Shown here: piece by piece, positions 1-8,933 of the stretch | How positions within the stretch are numbered: the stretch's first letter is position 1 | Layout of the letters: each line of letters begins with the position of its first letter | Source: Actinokineospora fastidiosa | GTDB lineage: Bacteria; Actinomycetota; Actinomycetes; Mycobacteriales; Pseudonocardiaceae | Assembly (NCBI RefSeq): GCF_014648415.1 | Contig: NZ_BMRB01000009.1 | Coordinates: 124,001-188,000, forward strand | Length of the DNA stretch: 64,000 nucleotides | Direction of reading: 5' to 3' | Made by a program: the position numbers and the translations under genes | Notes under the pieces: generated by a model | Database searches by the model: none | What the model was told of the DNA's origin: nothing | The model's input: the letters and a program-made list of their open reading frames with translations, nothing else

Positions 1-1676
1 CACAACGCGACGCCGCGGTCCCGCCCCAGCCGCTCGTTCAGCTCACGGGACCGGGCGAGGCACTCCAGCGCCTGTTCCGGGTCGGTCCGGCGAAGCGCCA
101 GAGCGAGTTGCTCCCACGCGGTCGCCTCGCCGGGCACGTCCTCACCGCGGCGCGCCAGCTCCAGCGCCCGCCTGCTCTGGGCAGCCGCGTCATCGGCCTG
201 CCCGAGTTGGGCGTAGGCGTAGCCGAGTTGCGCGCGCAGCCTGCCCTCCGCCCGCATGTTCCCGCAGCGCCGCGCGCTGCCGATCCCCATCCGCTGCAAC
301 TCGATCCACTCGCCGTAGCGGCGGGTGTGCAGGAACTGACCCCACAACGCCTCGCAGAACTGCCACACCAGCTCATCCCAGCCGCGCTCCGCCGCGACCT
401 CGACCGCGGCGCGCACGTTAGCCCGCTCCACGGCCGCCCACGCCAGCCCCGCCTCCGGACCGGCGAACACCGCTGCGGGCGCGGCGAACGCGGGCCCGAT
501 GCGCGGGCGGAGCGGATGCACGGCCAGGTCGGCGGCGACGGTCCGGTCGAGGTACCACTCGACCATCGACCGCACGACCTCCTCGCCGCCCATCGCGCGG
601 CCGTGCAGCCGGACCAGGTCGTGGAGGGCGTAGCGGCCGTCGGCGACCTCGTCGACCAGCCCGGACTCGAACAGCGTCGCCACCGCGTCCTCCGTCTCCG
701 GGGCAGGCCAGCCGAGCGCGGCGGCGAGCACGGCGGAGCCGAACTCCCGGCCCGGATGCCAGGCGCACGCTCGGTACGCGGCCCGCGCCCGGTCATCCAG
801 GTCGAGGTAGGACACGTCCAAGGCCGCGCTCACCGACACGTCCCCCTCCAACGTCAGACGGGCCAGCCGCTCGTGTTCCGCCGTCAAGGCGCGCACCTCG
901 CTCGACAGCGGGCGCCTACCGCGGATCAACAGCCGCGCGCCCACCACGGACAAGGCCAAGGGCAACCCGCCGCACAACCGTGCCAACCGCGCCGCGGCCC
1001 CGGTGTCGGCGCCGACCCGGCTCGGCCCGGCCACCACCTCCAGCAACCGGACCGCGTCCGCGTCGTCCATCGGCTCGACGCGGAGCCACCTGGCGCCGTC
1101 CAGCGCCAGGCCGGACAGCCAGGACCGGCTCGTGACGACGACAACGCTGCCCGGCCCGGCGGGGATCAGCGGCCGCACCTGCGCGGCGGACACCGCGTCG
1201 TCCAGCATCACCCGGAGCCGTCGTCCCGCGGTCATCGAGCGGTACAGCGCGGCGCGTCGCTCCGCGCTGAGGGGTATGCGCTCGGCGGGCACTCCCAAGG
1301 ACAGCAGGAACCACTCGGTGACCTCGGCGGCCGACGCGGGACCGCGCAGGTCGGCGACCAGCGAGCCGTCGAACCCGGCCTCGTCCAATCCTCGCAGCCA
1401 GTGCACGGCCAGGGTCGTCTTCCCGACACCGCCGATGCCCGTCAGCACGACCAAGCCGCCGCCAGGCACCGAGGCCGACAGCTCGGCCAGCTCCCGCTCG
1501 CGGCCGACGAACGCGGTGGGGGAGCGCATGAGCTGAGCGGGAGTCACCTTCCATTCGCTGGGCGCGTGGAAATGGACCTCGTTCACGGCGCCCGCCTGGA
1601 GCACGGGGCCCGACACGTCGCCTTTCACGGAATTGGTAGCGAAGTGCCCGCCCGGCCCGTGCTGGTCGCCCACCAT
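1..1676 (-). CDS. NB-ARC/TPR transcriptional regulator (AfsR-like without SARP domain), C-terminus cut by window edge
   Basis: STAND-type signalling ATPase, probably a transcriptional or signalling regulator. The start is the ATG at 1674-1676; the N-terminus carries the segment NSVKGDVSGPVLQAG followed by VHFH, a signature common at the front of actinobacterial NB-ARC proteins. A Walker A motif (TGIGGVGKTTLAVHW) lies near residues 75-90, and TPR-like helical repeats (for example the region encoded around 200-360) fill the C-terminal half. No BTAD or winged-helix domain precedes the ATPase. The gene reads off the left edge, so at least 558 codons are present and the end is missing. It may not belong to the cluster. 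The family assignment is firm; the role is inferred. Confidence 0.85.
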   Translation of the reverse strand, partial: MVGDQHGPGGHFATNSVKGDVSGPVLQAGAVNEVHFHAPSEWKVTPAQLMRSPTAFVGRERELAELSASVPGGGLVVLTGIGGVGKTTLAVHWLRGLDEAGFDGSLVADLRGPASAAEVTEWFLLSLGVPAERIPLSAERRAALYRSMTAGRRLRVMLDDAVSAAQVRPLIPAGPGSVVVVTSRSWLSGLALDGARWLRVEPMDDADAVRLLEVVAGPSRVGADTGAAARLARLCGGLPLALSVVGARLLIRGRRPLSSEVRALTAEHERLARLTLEGDVSVSAALDVSYLDLDDRARAAYRACAWHPGREFGSAVLAAALGWPAPETEDAVATLFESGLVDEVADGRYALHDLVRLHGRAMGGEEVVRSMVEWYLDRTVAADLAVHPLRPRIGPAFAAPAAVFAGPEAGLAWAAVERANVRAAVEVAAERGWDELVWQFCEALWGQFLHTRRYGEWIELQRMGIGSARRCGNMRAEGRLRAQLGYAYAQLGQADDAAAQSRRALELARRGEDVPGEATAWEQLALALRRTDPEQALECLARSRELNERLGRDRGVAL

Positions 1677-2176
1677 GCCCACCCCCGCGAACCGGATCCC
1701 ACGCCCCTGTCTAGTCGCTCTCCGGCACCTCGAGGCAGCGCTGAGCGACCAGACCACCGGAACGGATCAAAGGTCCGGCAACCCGGGGCTTCCCGCCTCC
1801 GTCCTTGACGCCGCCGAAAACCCGTCTCGCGGTGATCGGGGCGTGCTTACGCTTCGTGGTGAAAGCGGCGGCTGTGACGCGCGTGCGGGGAAAGGGCACC
1901 TGAGGGTCCACCGCCTACGGCCAGCCGCGAGCAGTTGTCGGCGGCGGACAAATATCACCGGTTATGCGGTGACGTCCCTGCACTTTCGGTGGTGACACCG
2001 GCAGTGCTAGGGATACCTCCGCTCAGCTTCTTGTGGATAGGACGTGCATGGACAACTCTGGAGCCGGAGAACGCTGATGCCGTGGCGGCCCGTGGCGCAG
2101 GTGGTTACTCTGAGTGCACAGCTCTCGGCGTCCCCTCGACCCGGCATGTCGCACGCGTGGAAGGGGGGAGTCGGTC
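1677..2176. other. intergenic region, divergent promoters for the NB-ARC and XRE regulators
   Basis: About 500 bases without a convincing gene. A short open frame on the minus strand (1711-1911) has no recognisable domain and no Shine-Dalgarno sequence. The region holds two adjacent small dyads (1935-1951 and 1955-1972, listed separately) and probably the divergent promoters of the flanking regulators. I could not pick reliable -35/-10 boxes. Confidence 0.5.
1935..1972. promoter_or_regulatory. two adjacent inverted repeats, possible operator
   Basis: TTGTC (1935-1939) and GACAA (1947-1951) form one dyad with a 7-base spacer. TCACCG (1955-1960) and CGGTGA (1967-1972) form a second with a 6-base spacer. 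They lie between the divergently transcribed NB-ARC and XRE regulator genes, about 205 bases upstream of the XRE start. Binding by either regulator is a guess. Confidence 0.35.
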
Positions 2177-2662
2177 GTGCGGACTGACGGGGGGCCGTCC
2201 GCGGACGACATCACCCGGGCCGCTGGTCTGGAGCTGCGGCAGGCCCGCATCGCCGCGGGCCTCACGCTCGCCCAGCTGGTCGAACGCCTGCCGTCGGGCA
2301 TCCGCGTGCCGACGCTGGCGGGCTATGAGACCGGAAGCAGGTCGTTCACCGTCGGCAGGTTCGTCGAGATCTGCGTGGCACTGGGGGTCTCCGGGCCGAA
2401 TCTGCTCGCGGCGGCCGTGCGCCGCGCCCGAGTGAGCCCGATGCGGGCGGGCGCGGTGATCGATCTGCATGCGATCGCCCGGGATCGCCGGGCCGATCGC
2501 GCCGCACTGCGCCGGTGGGCGCGTCATCGGTTGGATGTCGATTCCGACGGCGAGGGTGTCGCCATCGTCGAGCCCGCGACGGTGCGGGAGATGGCCGCGC
2601 TCTGCGGTCTGTCCGAAACGGCCATGACGATCCTGTTGGAGCAGTACCCGCCGAATAGCTGA
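2177..2662 (+). CDS. XRE-family helix-turn-helix regulator, 161 aa
   Basis: Small DNA-binding protein. The GTG at 2177 is chosen because a purine-rich ribosome-binding site (AAGGGGGGAG at 2161-2170) sits just in front; an in-frame upstream start at 2114 lacks one. The N-terminal two thirds reads as an HTH domain (LRQARIAAGLTLAQLVERL, then VPTLAGYETGSR), where the usual recognition-helix residues and the E-x-G-x-R turn are visible. The C-terminal ~60 residues (ALRRWARHRL through LCGLSETAMTILLEQYPP) look like a second small helical domain. The gene is convergent with the short secreted-peptide gene at 2690-2824. Targets are unknown. Confidence 0.75.
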   Translation: MRTDGGPSADDITRAAGLELRQARIAAGLTLAQLVERLPSGIRVPTLAGYETGSRSFTVGRFVEICVALGVSGPNLLAAAVRRARVSPMRAGAVIDLHAIARDRRADRAALRRWARHRLDVDSDGEGVAIVEPATVREMAALCGLSETAMTILLEQYPPNS

Positions 2663-2689
2663 GGAACACTCCGCGATCTCGCCCCGGCC

Positions 2690-2824
2690 TTAGTGGAATC
2701 GCCACCAGACGATGTCCAGGAGCGCGGCGCTGTCCACGGCGGCATATGCGTTCGGGGCAAGGACTGCGGCTATCGCGACAGTAAGGAGCATGACCGCGAC
2801 GCTGCGGCTCAGCCGGTGCTTCAA
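2690..2824 (-). CDS. predicted small secreted peptide, 44 aa, TTG start
   Basis: Very short gene read from a TTG (2822-2824) preceded by GGAGGA five bases upstream. The product starts LKHRLSRSVAV, continues with a hydrophobic stretch (MLLTVAIAAVLA) and has a plausible signal-peptidase site after PNAYA. This would release a 16-residue peptide AVDSAALLDIVWWRFH with an aromatic, basic C-terminus. The frame stays open upstream to about 2950, but that part has rare codons (CTA, ATA-like use) and no ribosome-binding site, so I prefer the TTG. The gene ends 28 bases from the convergent XRE gene. It could be a signalling peptide, a small membrane-active peptide, or a chance frame; I recognise no family. 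Confidence 0.45.
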   Translation of the reverse strand: MKHRLSRSVAVMLLTVAIAAVLAPNAYAAVDSAALLDIVWWRFH

Positions 2825-2972
2825 CGGTTCCTCCGGGAACGGTTGGGGATTGGGAGACGCGGAAAGTAGATCTTTTCGCGATTCGCAGAAGATACCGGAG
2901 GGGTCGCCCGTGTGTGCGATCGGGGTACTGGAGGTCATGGGAGTGTGCATCCACTTCCCTTGGCCGCGCCAC

Positions 2973-2989
2973 TAACCCGATCGGGGTTA
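2973..2989. promoter_or_regulatory. inverted repeat upstream of the small peptide gene
   Basis: TAACCC (2973-2978) and GGGTTA (2984-2989) flank the five bases GATCG. The dyad lies about 150 bases upstream of the TTG start of the peptide gene, in a locally AT-richer stretch. It could be an operator; no matching regulator can be named. Confidence 0.35.
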
Positions 2990-3112
2990 ACACGATAGGG
3001 CGTTTGGTGTCACGGCGTATAGCCAGGAAAGGCTTGGTTGGGGTACTGCGGGAGCATCCGCGCCGACGTGATCCTGCTTCGGATTCGTGGGGCTTTCCGG
3101 CCCAAACGCCAT

Positions 3113-3145
3113 CGACCCCGGGCGAGCGGGGCTCGGCCGGGGTCG
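3113..3145. terminator. hairpin downstream of the MFS transporter gene
   Basis: CGACCCCGG (3113-3121) and CCGGGGTCG (3137-3145) form a perfect 9-bp stem with a 15-base loop, about 57 bases beyond the stop of the minus-strand MFS gene. This is typical of the T-poor hairpin terminators of high-GC actinomycetes. Confidence 0.55.
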
Positions 3146-3201
3146 GCGGCAGGACGTCCTCCTGGTCGGGGCCTGGGTGGGGTCCCCGCCGGGGCGTCGT
3201 C

Positions 3202-4764
3202 TCAGACCTTTTCGGGGGTGGGGTCCTCGGTGGGCTGCTCGGTCGGGGCGGGGGCGCCGAGCGGGGGGACGTGGCGGAGTTTGACCATGATCATGACCGC
3301 GGCTGCCGCGACCAGGGTGGCGGCGATGGCGGAGACGACCTGCATGCCGCTGGTGAAGGCGTCGCGGGCGGTGGCCAGGACGTCCGGGGGGAGGACGTCG
3401 GCGACGGTCGTGGCGCCCGCGGCGCTCTCCCGGGCGGCCGCGGCGGCGTCCGCCGGGACCTCGGCGGGGACCGCGTCGCTCATCTGGCCCCGGTAGATGG
3501 CGGTGGCGCCCGCGCCCAGGACCGCGAACCCGAGCGCGGCGCCGATCTCGTTGCTGACCTGCGGCATCGCCGAGGCGGCCCCGGCCTTCTCCGGCGGGCT
3601 GGAGCTGACCACCAGGCCGATGCCCAGGGCCAGCAGCGGCGCGCCGCCCGCGCACCACAGGCCGAACGCGATCACCGGGACCAGCGGCGAGGTGCCCGGG
3701 CCGATCTGGGTGAACCACACCAGCGCGCCCACGACGACCAGCAGGCCGACGCCGATGATGACCGACGGCCGGAACCGGCGGGCCACGATGGGCGCCACCG
3801 TCGTGCCGATGGTGGACAGGGCCATGCCGGGCAGCAGCGCCAGGCCCGCCTGCAGCGGCGAGAGCCCGCCGACGGTCTGGAACCACTGGGTCATGAGCAG
3901 CAGCACCGCGCCGGTCAGCACGCTGTAGGTGAACAGCCCCAGCAGCCCCACCCGGAACTCGGTGATGGCGAACAGCTTCAGGTCCAGCAGCGGGTCGGCC
4001 AGGCGGTTCTGCCTGCGCACGAACAGCGCGCCGATCACCAGGCCGACGGCGACGGCGACCACGGGCACCAGGCCGAACCCGTGCTTGGCCGCCTCCTTGA
4101 TGCCGTAGATGAGCGCCAGGATCGCCGCCAGCGACATGAGCGCGCTGACCAGGTCGAGCCGCCCGGCGTTGGGGTTGCGGTACTCCGGCAGCACGATGGG
4201 ACCCAGCACGAGCAGCAGCAGCATGACCGGCACGCCGAGCAGGAACACCGACCCCCACCAGAAGTGCTCCAGCAGGATGCCGCCCGCGATCGGGCCGAGG
4301 ATCGCGCCCACGGTGAACGCGCCCGCCCAGATGCCGATGGCCAGGCCCCGCTGCTTCTGGTCGTGGAACATGTTGCTGATCAGCGACAGCGTCGACGGCG
4401 TCAGCGTCGCGCCCGCGACGCCGAGCAGCGCGCGCGCCAGGATCAGCAGCTCGGGGGTGGGCGCGTAGGCCGACACCACCGAGGCCACGCCGAACACCGA
4501 CGCGCCGATGAGCAGCAGCTTCCTGCGGCCGATCCGGTCGCCGAGGCCGCCCATCGTGATGAGGAAGCCGCCCACCAGGAAGCCGTAGATGTCGACGATC
4601 CACAGCTGCTCGATGCTGTCCGCGCCCAGGTCGGCGCTCAGGTGCGGCAGCGCGAGCAGGAGGGTGAACAGGTCGAACGACGTCATCATCGCGGTCAGGG
4701 CCAGTACCGCGAGGCCGGTCCATTCCCGCCTGCCCGCCAGGGCTGGCACAGCGTCGGAAGTCAT
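3202..4764 (-). CDS. MFS drug exporter, DHA2 (EmrB/QacA, 14-helix) type, 520 aa
   Basis: Integral membrane proton-driven exporter, likely for the cluster product or an intermediate. The ATG at 4762-4764 follows GAAAGGAC. About fourteen hydrophobic segments are readable. The MFS signature loop between helices 2 and 3 appears as GDRIGRRKLLLIG (~residues 74-86), and the helix-5 motif of antiporters as GAFTVGAILGPIAGG (~149-163). The C-terminal tail is short and acidic/proline-rich (about the last 20 residues). It is transcribed alone, divergently from the F420-type oxidoreductase, and ends in the hairpin at 3113-3145. Family certain; substrate inferred from position. Confidence 0.9.
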   Translation of the reverse strand: MTSDAVPALAGRREWTGLAVLALTAMMTSFDLFTLLLALPHLSADLGADSIEQLWIVDIYGFLVGGFLITMGGLGDRIGRRKLLLIGASVFGVASVVSAYAPTPELLILARALLGVAGATLTPSTLSLISNMFHDQKQRGLAIGIWAGAFTVGAILGPIAGGILLEHFWWGSVFLLGVPVMLLLLVLGPIVLPEYRNPNAGRLDLVSALMSLAAILALIYGIKEAAKHGFGLVPVVAVAVGLVIGALFVRRQNRLADPLLDLKLFAITEFRVGLLGLFTYSVLTGAVLLLMTQWFQTVGGLSPLQAGLALLPGMALSTIGTTVAPIVARRFRPSVIIGVGLLVVVGALVWFTQIGPGTSPLVPVIAFGLWCAGGAPLLALGIGLVVSSSPPEKAGAASAMPQVSNEIGAALGFAVLGAGATAIYRGQMSDAVPAEVPADAAAAARESAAGATTVADVLPPDVLATARDAFTSGMQVVSAIAATLVAAAAVMIMVKLRHVPPLGAPAPTEQPTEDPTPEKV

Positions 4765-4960
4765 GTGCTGGGTCCTTTCGGTCCTTGCGTGGTGCGCGGC
4801 TCAGGTGGGCTGGAGCCCGCGCTGGTCCTCCGGCGGCGGCGCGGCGCGCCGCGGGCGGGGTAAGGGAGCGGCCATCGGTACTCCTCGACGCGTTCTGTCT
4901 CGCACGTGCGCGTACCTGATTCTCCGCGCCCGCCACCACCCCGGACATCTCTCGTCTTGC

Positions 4961-4990
4961 TCACTTGGAGTCACCTGACAGGCACTTACG
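4961..4990. promoter_or_regulatory. weak direct repeats in the MFS/LLM divergent promoter region
   Basis: TCACTTG (4961-4967), TCACCTG (4971-4977) and GCACTTA (4982-4988) follow each other at 10- and 11-base steps, the helical spacing used by SARP activators. The repeats lie about 70 bases upstream of the LLM oxidoreductase start. The match is approximate, and no clear -10 box was found. Confidence 0.25.
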
Positions 4991-5056
4991 GAGACGCCCG
5001 CGCCCGTGGTCGGCGGGCACAATCGACGTCGGCTCACTCTGCTGGGAGGCAGCGCC

Positions 5057-5923
5057 ATGAAGGTTGGTTTGGAGCTCGGGGAGTTCGTCTGGGACGGCGG
5101 TCCCGCCGCGATGGGTCGCACCGTCGCCGAGATCGCCACCGTGGCCGACGACGCGGGCTATGACCTGATCGGGGTCGGCGACCACGTGTGGCAGGGGCCG
5201 CACGCGGGCGGGCCGGGGATGCCGCAACTGGAGTGCTTCACCACGCTCGGCGTCATCGCCGCGCACACCCGCCGGTGCAGGCTCGCCCCGGTCGTTGCCG
5301 GTGTCCACTTCCGCGCCCCCGCCCTGCTCGCCAAGACCGTGACCACCCTGGACGTCCTGTCCGGCGGCCGGGCGGTGCTGGGCATCGGCACGGGCTGGGA
5401 CGCCGACGAGGCCGCGGGCATGGGCATCGACTTCCCGCCGACGGCACAGCGGTTCGCCATGCTGGAGGAGGCGCTGCAGATCTGCCTGCGCCTCTGGCAC
5501 GGCGACGAGCGGCCCTTCGACGGGGAGCACTACCGGCTCGCGCGCCCGCTCGCCGAGCCCAAGAGCCTGTCGCGCCCGCACCCGCCGATCATGCTCGGCG
5601 GCGGCGGCCGCAAGACGCTGCGCCTGGTCGCGCGCTACGGCGACGCCTGCAACGTCTACCCGGGACCGGACCTGGCCGAGAAGCTCGACCTGCTGCGCGA
5701 GCTCTGCGACCAGGAGGGCCGCGACTACGACGCGATCGAGAAGACCTGCATCTTCCCGTTCACCGTGGCCGAGGACGGCGCGGGCGCGAGCGAGCTGACC
5801 GACGAGCTGCACCGGCTGTCGGCGGCGGGCATCGACACCGCCATCGGCATCGTGTCCGGCTCGGACCCGGTCCGGCAGGTCTCCGTCATCGGCGACAAGG
5901 TGATCCCGGCCGTCACCGGATAG
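5057..5923 (+). CDS. LLM-class F420-dependent oxidoreductase, 288 aa
   Basis: Luciferase-like TIM-barrel enzyme predicted to use coenzyme F420 (or flavin) for a redox step. The ATG at 5057 follows GGGAGG at 5044-5049. The start MKVGLELGEFVW, the segment YDLIGVGDHVWQGP (~residues 35-48), the central VLGIGTGWDADEAAGMGI and the C-terminal PIMLGGGGRKTLRLVARYGDAC (written here in pieces) are typical of the F420-dependent TIGR03560-like subgroup. It stands alone between a divergent MFS gene and a convergent HpaB-type gene, separated from the latter by a 22-bp perfect terminator. The substrate is unknown; a cluster role is plausible by position. Confidence 0.8.
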   Translation: MKVGLELGEFVWDGGPAAMGRTVAEIATVADDAGYDLIGVGDHVWQGPHAGGPGMPQLECFTTLGVIAAHTRRCRLAPVVAGVHFRAPALLAKTVTTLDVLSGGRAVLGIGTGWDADEAAGMGIDFPPTAQRFAMLEEALQICLRLWHGDERPFDGEHYRLARPLAEPKSLSRPHPPIMLGGGGRKTLRLVARYGDACNVYPGPDLAEKLDLLRELCDQEGRDYDAIEKTCIFPFTVAEDGAGASELTDELHRLSAAGIDTAIGIVSGSDPVRQVSVIGDKVIPAVTG

Positions 5924-5929
5924 GACCGA

Positions 5930-5975
5930 GACACACGACCGCCCCCACCGGTTCCGGTGGGGGCGGTCGTGTGTC
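5930..5975. terminator. perfect bidirectional terminator hairpin
   Basis: A 22-base arm (5930-5951) and its exact reverse complement (5954-5975) are separated by only two bases (TT). It sits between the convergent LLM oxidoreductase and HpaB-type genes, with the HpaB stop immediately beyond it. The perfect pairing and position support a shared terminator. Confidence 0.9.
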
Positions 5976-5976
5976 G

Positions 5977-7560
5977 TCACCCGTTGAGCAGGTCGTCGCG
6001 GCGCGCGCGGAGGCTGTCGAACGAGCTGAGGTCCGGCACGGTCCAGCCGTCCAGGTCGTACTCGGACAGGCACTGGTCCACGAAGGACTTGTAGCCGTCG
6101 ACCTGGCCGTTGGCCAGCTGCGACGACCACAGCTCGACGCGCGTGTTCTCGTGGTTGCCCGCGTAGTTGCGCTCGTAGAGCTCGTGGCGCCCGCCGAACT
6201 CGGTGCCCACGGAGTCCCACAGCAGCTTCATGACCTTGACGCGCTCGACCGCGTCGACGCCGTTGGAGCCGCGCACGTACTTGTCGAGGTACGGCCGGAT
6301 CTCGGGGTTCTTGAAGTCCTCCGCGCTGGAGTTGAGGTAGATCAGCCCGCTGGCGATGTCCTGCTCGACGATCTCCTTGACCCTCGGGTACCCGATCTGC
6401 ATGAACCACCGGTAGGCCAGCATGTACTGCGGGTTGGGCAGCACCGCGCCGTTGGTCCACGGCACCGGGTTGCGCGCGGCCGCGTCCGACAGGCCCCAGA
6501 ACAGGTTGCGCCAGGCCAGCACCTCGCCGAGCCTGCTCTGCACGCCGCGGAAGTCCTTCACTCCGGTGATCTCCACCGCCTTGGCCAGCAGCCCGGCGAT
6601 GAACTCCAGCTTGACGGCAAGCCGCACGCAGCCCTGGAAGGTGAACCGCTCGGGGAACCCGGAGCGGCCGGTGAACAGCTGCACCTTCCCGAGGTTGCCG
6701 TAGATGAACACGTTCTCCCACGGGATGAGCACCTTGTCCAGCACCAGGATGGTGTCGTTCTCGTCCATCCGGGAGGACAGCGGGTAGTCGAACGGGCTGC
6801 CCATCACCGCGGCCTGCGCGGTGTAGGACGTGCGGCAGATCAGCTTCATCCCCGGCGCGTTCATCGGGATGGTGGCCACGAGCGCGAACTTGCGGTCCTT
6901 GATGGGCAGGCCGTAGTGCGCGATGAAGTTGTAGTGGGTGAGCGCCGAGCCGGTGGCGACCACCTTGGCCCCGCTCACCACGAGCCCGGCGTCGGTCTCC
7001 TTCTCGACGTGCACGAACACGTCGGCGACCTGGTCCGGCGGCAGGTTGCGGTCGACCGGCGGGTGCACGATCGCGTGGTTCCAGTAGAGGACCTTCTCCT
7101 GCGACTCCTTGTACCAGCGCCGCGCGTTGTCCGAGTACGGCGCGTAGAACTCCGAGTTCGCCCCGAGCGTGCCGAGGAAGGAGGCCTTGTAGTCGGGGCT
7201 GCGGCCCAGCCAGCCGTAGCTCATCCGCGCCCACGCGGCGATCGCCTGCTGGTCGGCGACGAGGTCATCGGCGCTGTGCGGGGTGGTGAAGAACCGGTGC
7301 GTGTAGCCGTCGCCGCCGGTGTCGGTCGGCGCGGTGAGGACGTCCTTGTGCTCCGGGTCGTGCAACGCGTCGTAGAGCCGCGCGACCATGCGCGCCGGGT
7401 TGTGGAACGCCGGGTGCGTCGTGACATCCTTGACCCGGTCGCCGTAGAGGTAGATCTCGCGGTCGTCGCGCAGGCTCTCGAGGTACTCCGCACCGGTGAG
7501 CGGGCGGGTGGTCGGTCGCGCGACGGGCGCGCCGCTCGGGATGTCCCGATCGTCGGTCAT
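5977..7560 (-). CDS. HpaB/PvcC-family FADH2-dependent aromatic hydroxylase, 527 aa
   Basis: Two-component flavin monooxygenase of the 4-hydroxyphenylacetate 3-hydroxylase family, which ortho-hydroxylates phenols such as tyrosine derivatives. SgcC of C-1027 biosynthesis is a characterised relative. The ATG at 7558-7560 has AAGGAAG upstream. Family features include the N-terminal [20 protein letters not shown] (residues ~21-40), [18 protein letters not shown] (~54-71), the central HPPVDRN and the long helical C-terminal domain. Length is normal. It needs reduced flavin from a partner; the flavin reductase at 22840-23388 is a candidate. It is divergent from the DUF2855/DUF2306 operon. The substrate could be a tyrosine-like unit held by the NRPS or the aminophenol; this is inference. 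Confidence 0.9.
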   Translation of the reverse strand: MTDDRDIPSGAPVARPTTRPLTGAEYLESLRDDREIYLYGDRVKDVTTHPAFHNPARMVARLYDALHDPEHKDVLTAPTDTGGDGYTHRFFTTPHSADDLVADQQAIAAWARMSYGWLGRSPDYKASFLGTLGANSEFYAPYSDNARRWYKESQEKVLYWNHAIVHPPVDRNLPPDQVADVFVHVEKETDAGLVVSGAKVVATGSALTHYNFIAHYGLPIKDRKFALVATIPMNAPGMKLICRTSYTAQAAVMGSPFDYPLSSRMDENDTILVLDKVLIPWENVFIYGNLGKVQLFTGRSGFPERFTFQGCVRLAVKLEFIAGLLAKAVEITGVKDFRGVQSRLGEVLAWRNLFWGLSDAAARNPVPWTNGAVLPNPQYMLAYRWFMQIGYPRVKEIVEQDIASGLIYLNSSAEDFKNPEIRPYLDKYVRGSNGVDAVERVKVMKLLWDSVGTEFGGRHELYERNYAGNHENTRVELWSSQLANGQVDGYKSFVDQCLSEYDLDGWTVPDLSSFDSLRARRDDLLNG

Positions 7561-7643
7561 CGGATTCTTCCTTACTCGTCGCTGCTCCGGCAGATGTCGG
7601 GTCGTGGCTGTCCCATCGTCCCACCGGGAAACGGCCGGGGGAT

Positions 7644-7678
7644 TCTCGCGGCGTGTGCTGTCTGCGCAATTCGCGAGA
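7644..7678. promoter_or_regulatory. inverted repeat in the HpaB/DUF2855 divergent promoter region
   Basis: TCTCGCG (7644-7650) and CGCGAGA (7672-7678) form a perfect 7-bp dyad with a 21-base spacer, midway between divergent starts at 7560 and 7809. The right arm runs into GAGATGCGGC, a string that recurs at 11198-11207 in the next divergent promoter region. It is a candidate binding site for a cluster regulator. Confidence 0.4.
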
Positions 7679-7808
7679 TGCGGCGGCCGGTCGCCGTTGC
7701 GAGAGTTTGGGAAAACGCCTGACCAGGGTGTCTCCTGGCCGACACCGCATCGGCACCGCGCGCCGACGCGGCCCGCTGCCGCCGCAGGACGTCCCTCGAG
7801 GAGCCGAT

Positions 7809-8882
7809 GTGACCACAGTGGATTGCTGGGACCTGCTGACCAGGAAGGACGACCTGGCGGTCGGCGAGCCGCGCCCCGCGCGCGTGCGCGCCCCGCGCCC
7901 GGGCGAGATCCGGGTCGCGGTCGAGAAGTTCGGCCTGACGATGAACAGCGTCACCTACGCGCGCCTCGGCGACGGCCACATGCCGTTCTTCGCCGCGTTC
8001 CCCGCGCCGGAGGGCTACGGCCGGGTGCCGGTCTGGGCGTTCGTGCGCGTCGAGGAGTCGAACCACCCCGGCGTCGCCGTGGGCGAGCGGTACTTCGGCT
8101 TCGTGCCGATCTCCACCCACCACGTGCTGCCCGTCGAGCCCACCGCGCGCGGGCTGCTCGACACCGAACCCGGGCGCGCGTTCCTGCCCACCTGGTACCG
8201 CACGTTCCAGCGCGTCGCCGAGCCCGACGCGCTCGACGACCGGCGGGCGGTGTTCCGCCCGATCTTCCCGCTGTCGTTCCACCTCGCCGACTTCCTCGCC
8301 GGGCACGCCGAGCGGGGCGTGAAGTCGGTGCTGGTCGCGGGCGCGTCGAGCAAGTCCGCGATCGCGCTGGCCGACCTGCTCTCCCGGCGGACCGACCTGT
8401 CGGTGGTCGGGCTGACCGCGCCCGCCAACCTCGGGTTCGTCGGCGGCCTCGGCTTCTACGACGCGGTGGCGGCGCACGACGACCTCGCCTCGGTCGCGCT
8501 CGCCGGGCCCGCGGTGCTCGTCGACTTCACCGGATCGCACCGGCGCATCCGCGCCGCCCACGAGCGCTTCGCCGGGGAGCTGGCGGCCGTCACGCTGGTC
8601 GGCTACACCCACCCGGAGTCGGTGCAGGCGCTGCCGGAGCTGGCCGGCCCCGAGCCGGAGTTCTTCTTCGCCCCCGGGGTGGAGGAGGAGACCCTGGCCG
8701 CCGAGGGCGAGGACGCGTTCTTCGCCCGCTACCACGCCGAGGAGGACCGCTTCCTCGCAGCCACCCGGTCCTGGCTCGGCGTGGCGCCGCGCCGGGGGCC
8801 GGAGGCGATCCTGGCGGGGTTCCGCGCCCTGCTGGCAGGCCCGCGGCCGCCCGCGGACACCGAGGTGTTCTGTCCGCGGTAG
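7809..8882 (+). CDS. DUF2855 family protein (MDR-like fold), 357 aa
   Basis: Conserved protein of unknown function. The GTG at 7809 is chosen for the GAGGAG just upstream. The sequence has the family pattern: [12 protein letters not shown] near residues 45-55, [14 protein letters not shown] near 80, [13 protein letters not shown] near 98, YRTFQRV and a Rossmann-like stretch [20 protein letters not shown] (~177-196). The family is distantly similar to medium-chain alcohol dehydrogenases/quinone reductases but lacks a clear zinc set. It is the first gene of a pair with the DUF2306 membrane protein, 51 bases downstream. A redox or isomerisation role in the pathway is possible; none is established. 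Confidence 0.75.
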   Translation: MTTVDCWDLLTRKDDLAVGEPRPARVRAPRPGEIRVAVEKFGLTMNSVTYARLGDGHMPFFAAFPAPEGYGRVPVWAFVRVEESNHPGVAVGERYFGFVPISTHHVLPVEPTARGLLDTEPGRAFLPTWYRTFQRVAEPDALDDRRAVFRPIFPLSFHLADFLAGHAERGVKSVLVAGASSKSAIALADLLSRRTDLSVVGLTAPANLGFVGGLGFYDAVAAHDDLASVALAGPAVLVDFTGSHRRIRAAHERFAGELAAVTLVGYTHPESVQALPELAGPEPEFFFAPGVEEETLAAEGEDAFFARYHAEEDRFLAATRSWLGVAPRRGPEAILAGFRALLAGPRPPADTEVFCPR

Positions 8883-8933
8883 GCGGACATGGACGATCCG
8901 ACGCCCACAAACCCCCACACGGTAGGAGCAATC

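Larger units (their letters stand above)
2825..3201. other. intergenic region upstream of the small peptide gene and downstream of the MFS gene
   Basis: About 375 bases. It contains a dyad at 2973-2989 and a terminator-like hairpin at 3113-3145 (both listed). Base composition dips around 2830-3010 compared with the neighbouring coding DNA, as expected for a promoter region serving the minus-strand peptide gene. No further gene is supported. Confidence 0.5.

Noticed and set aside
108..1808. Long plus-strand open frame over the NB-ARC gene
   Set aside because: Low-complexity translation without domains; the minus strand carries the Walker A motif and TPR region.
1711..1911. Short minus-strand open frame (66 codons) in the first intergenic region
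   Set aside because: No ribosome-binding site, domain, or coding-like third-position bias.
2690..2950. Longer version of the secreted peptide gene starting near 2935 or 2950
   Set aside because: The added part has poor codon use, no ribosome-binding site and would bury the signal peptide; the TTG at 2824 with GGAGGA is better.
2914..4948. Long open frames on both strands over the first MFS gene
   Set aside because: Only the 3202-4764 minus-strand frame has membrane helices and MFS motifs; the others are shadows.
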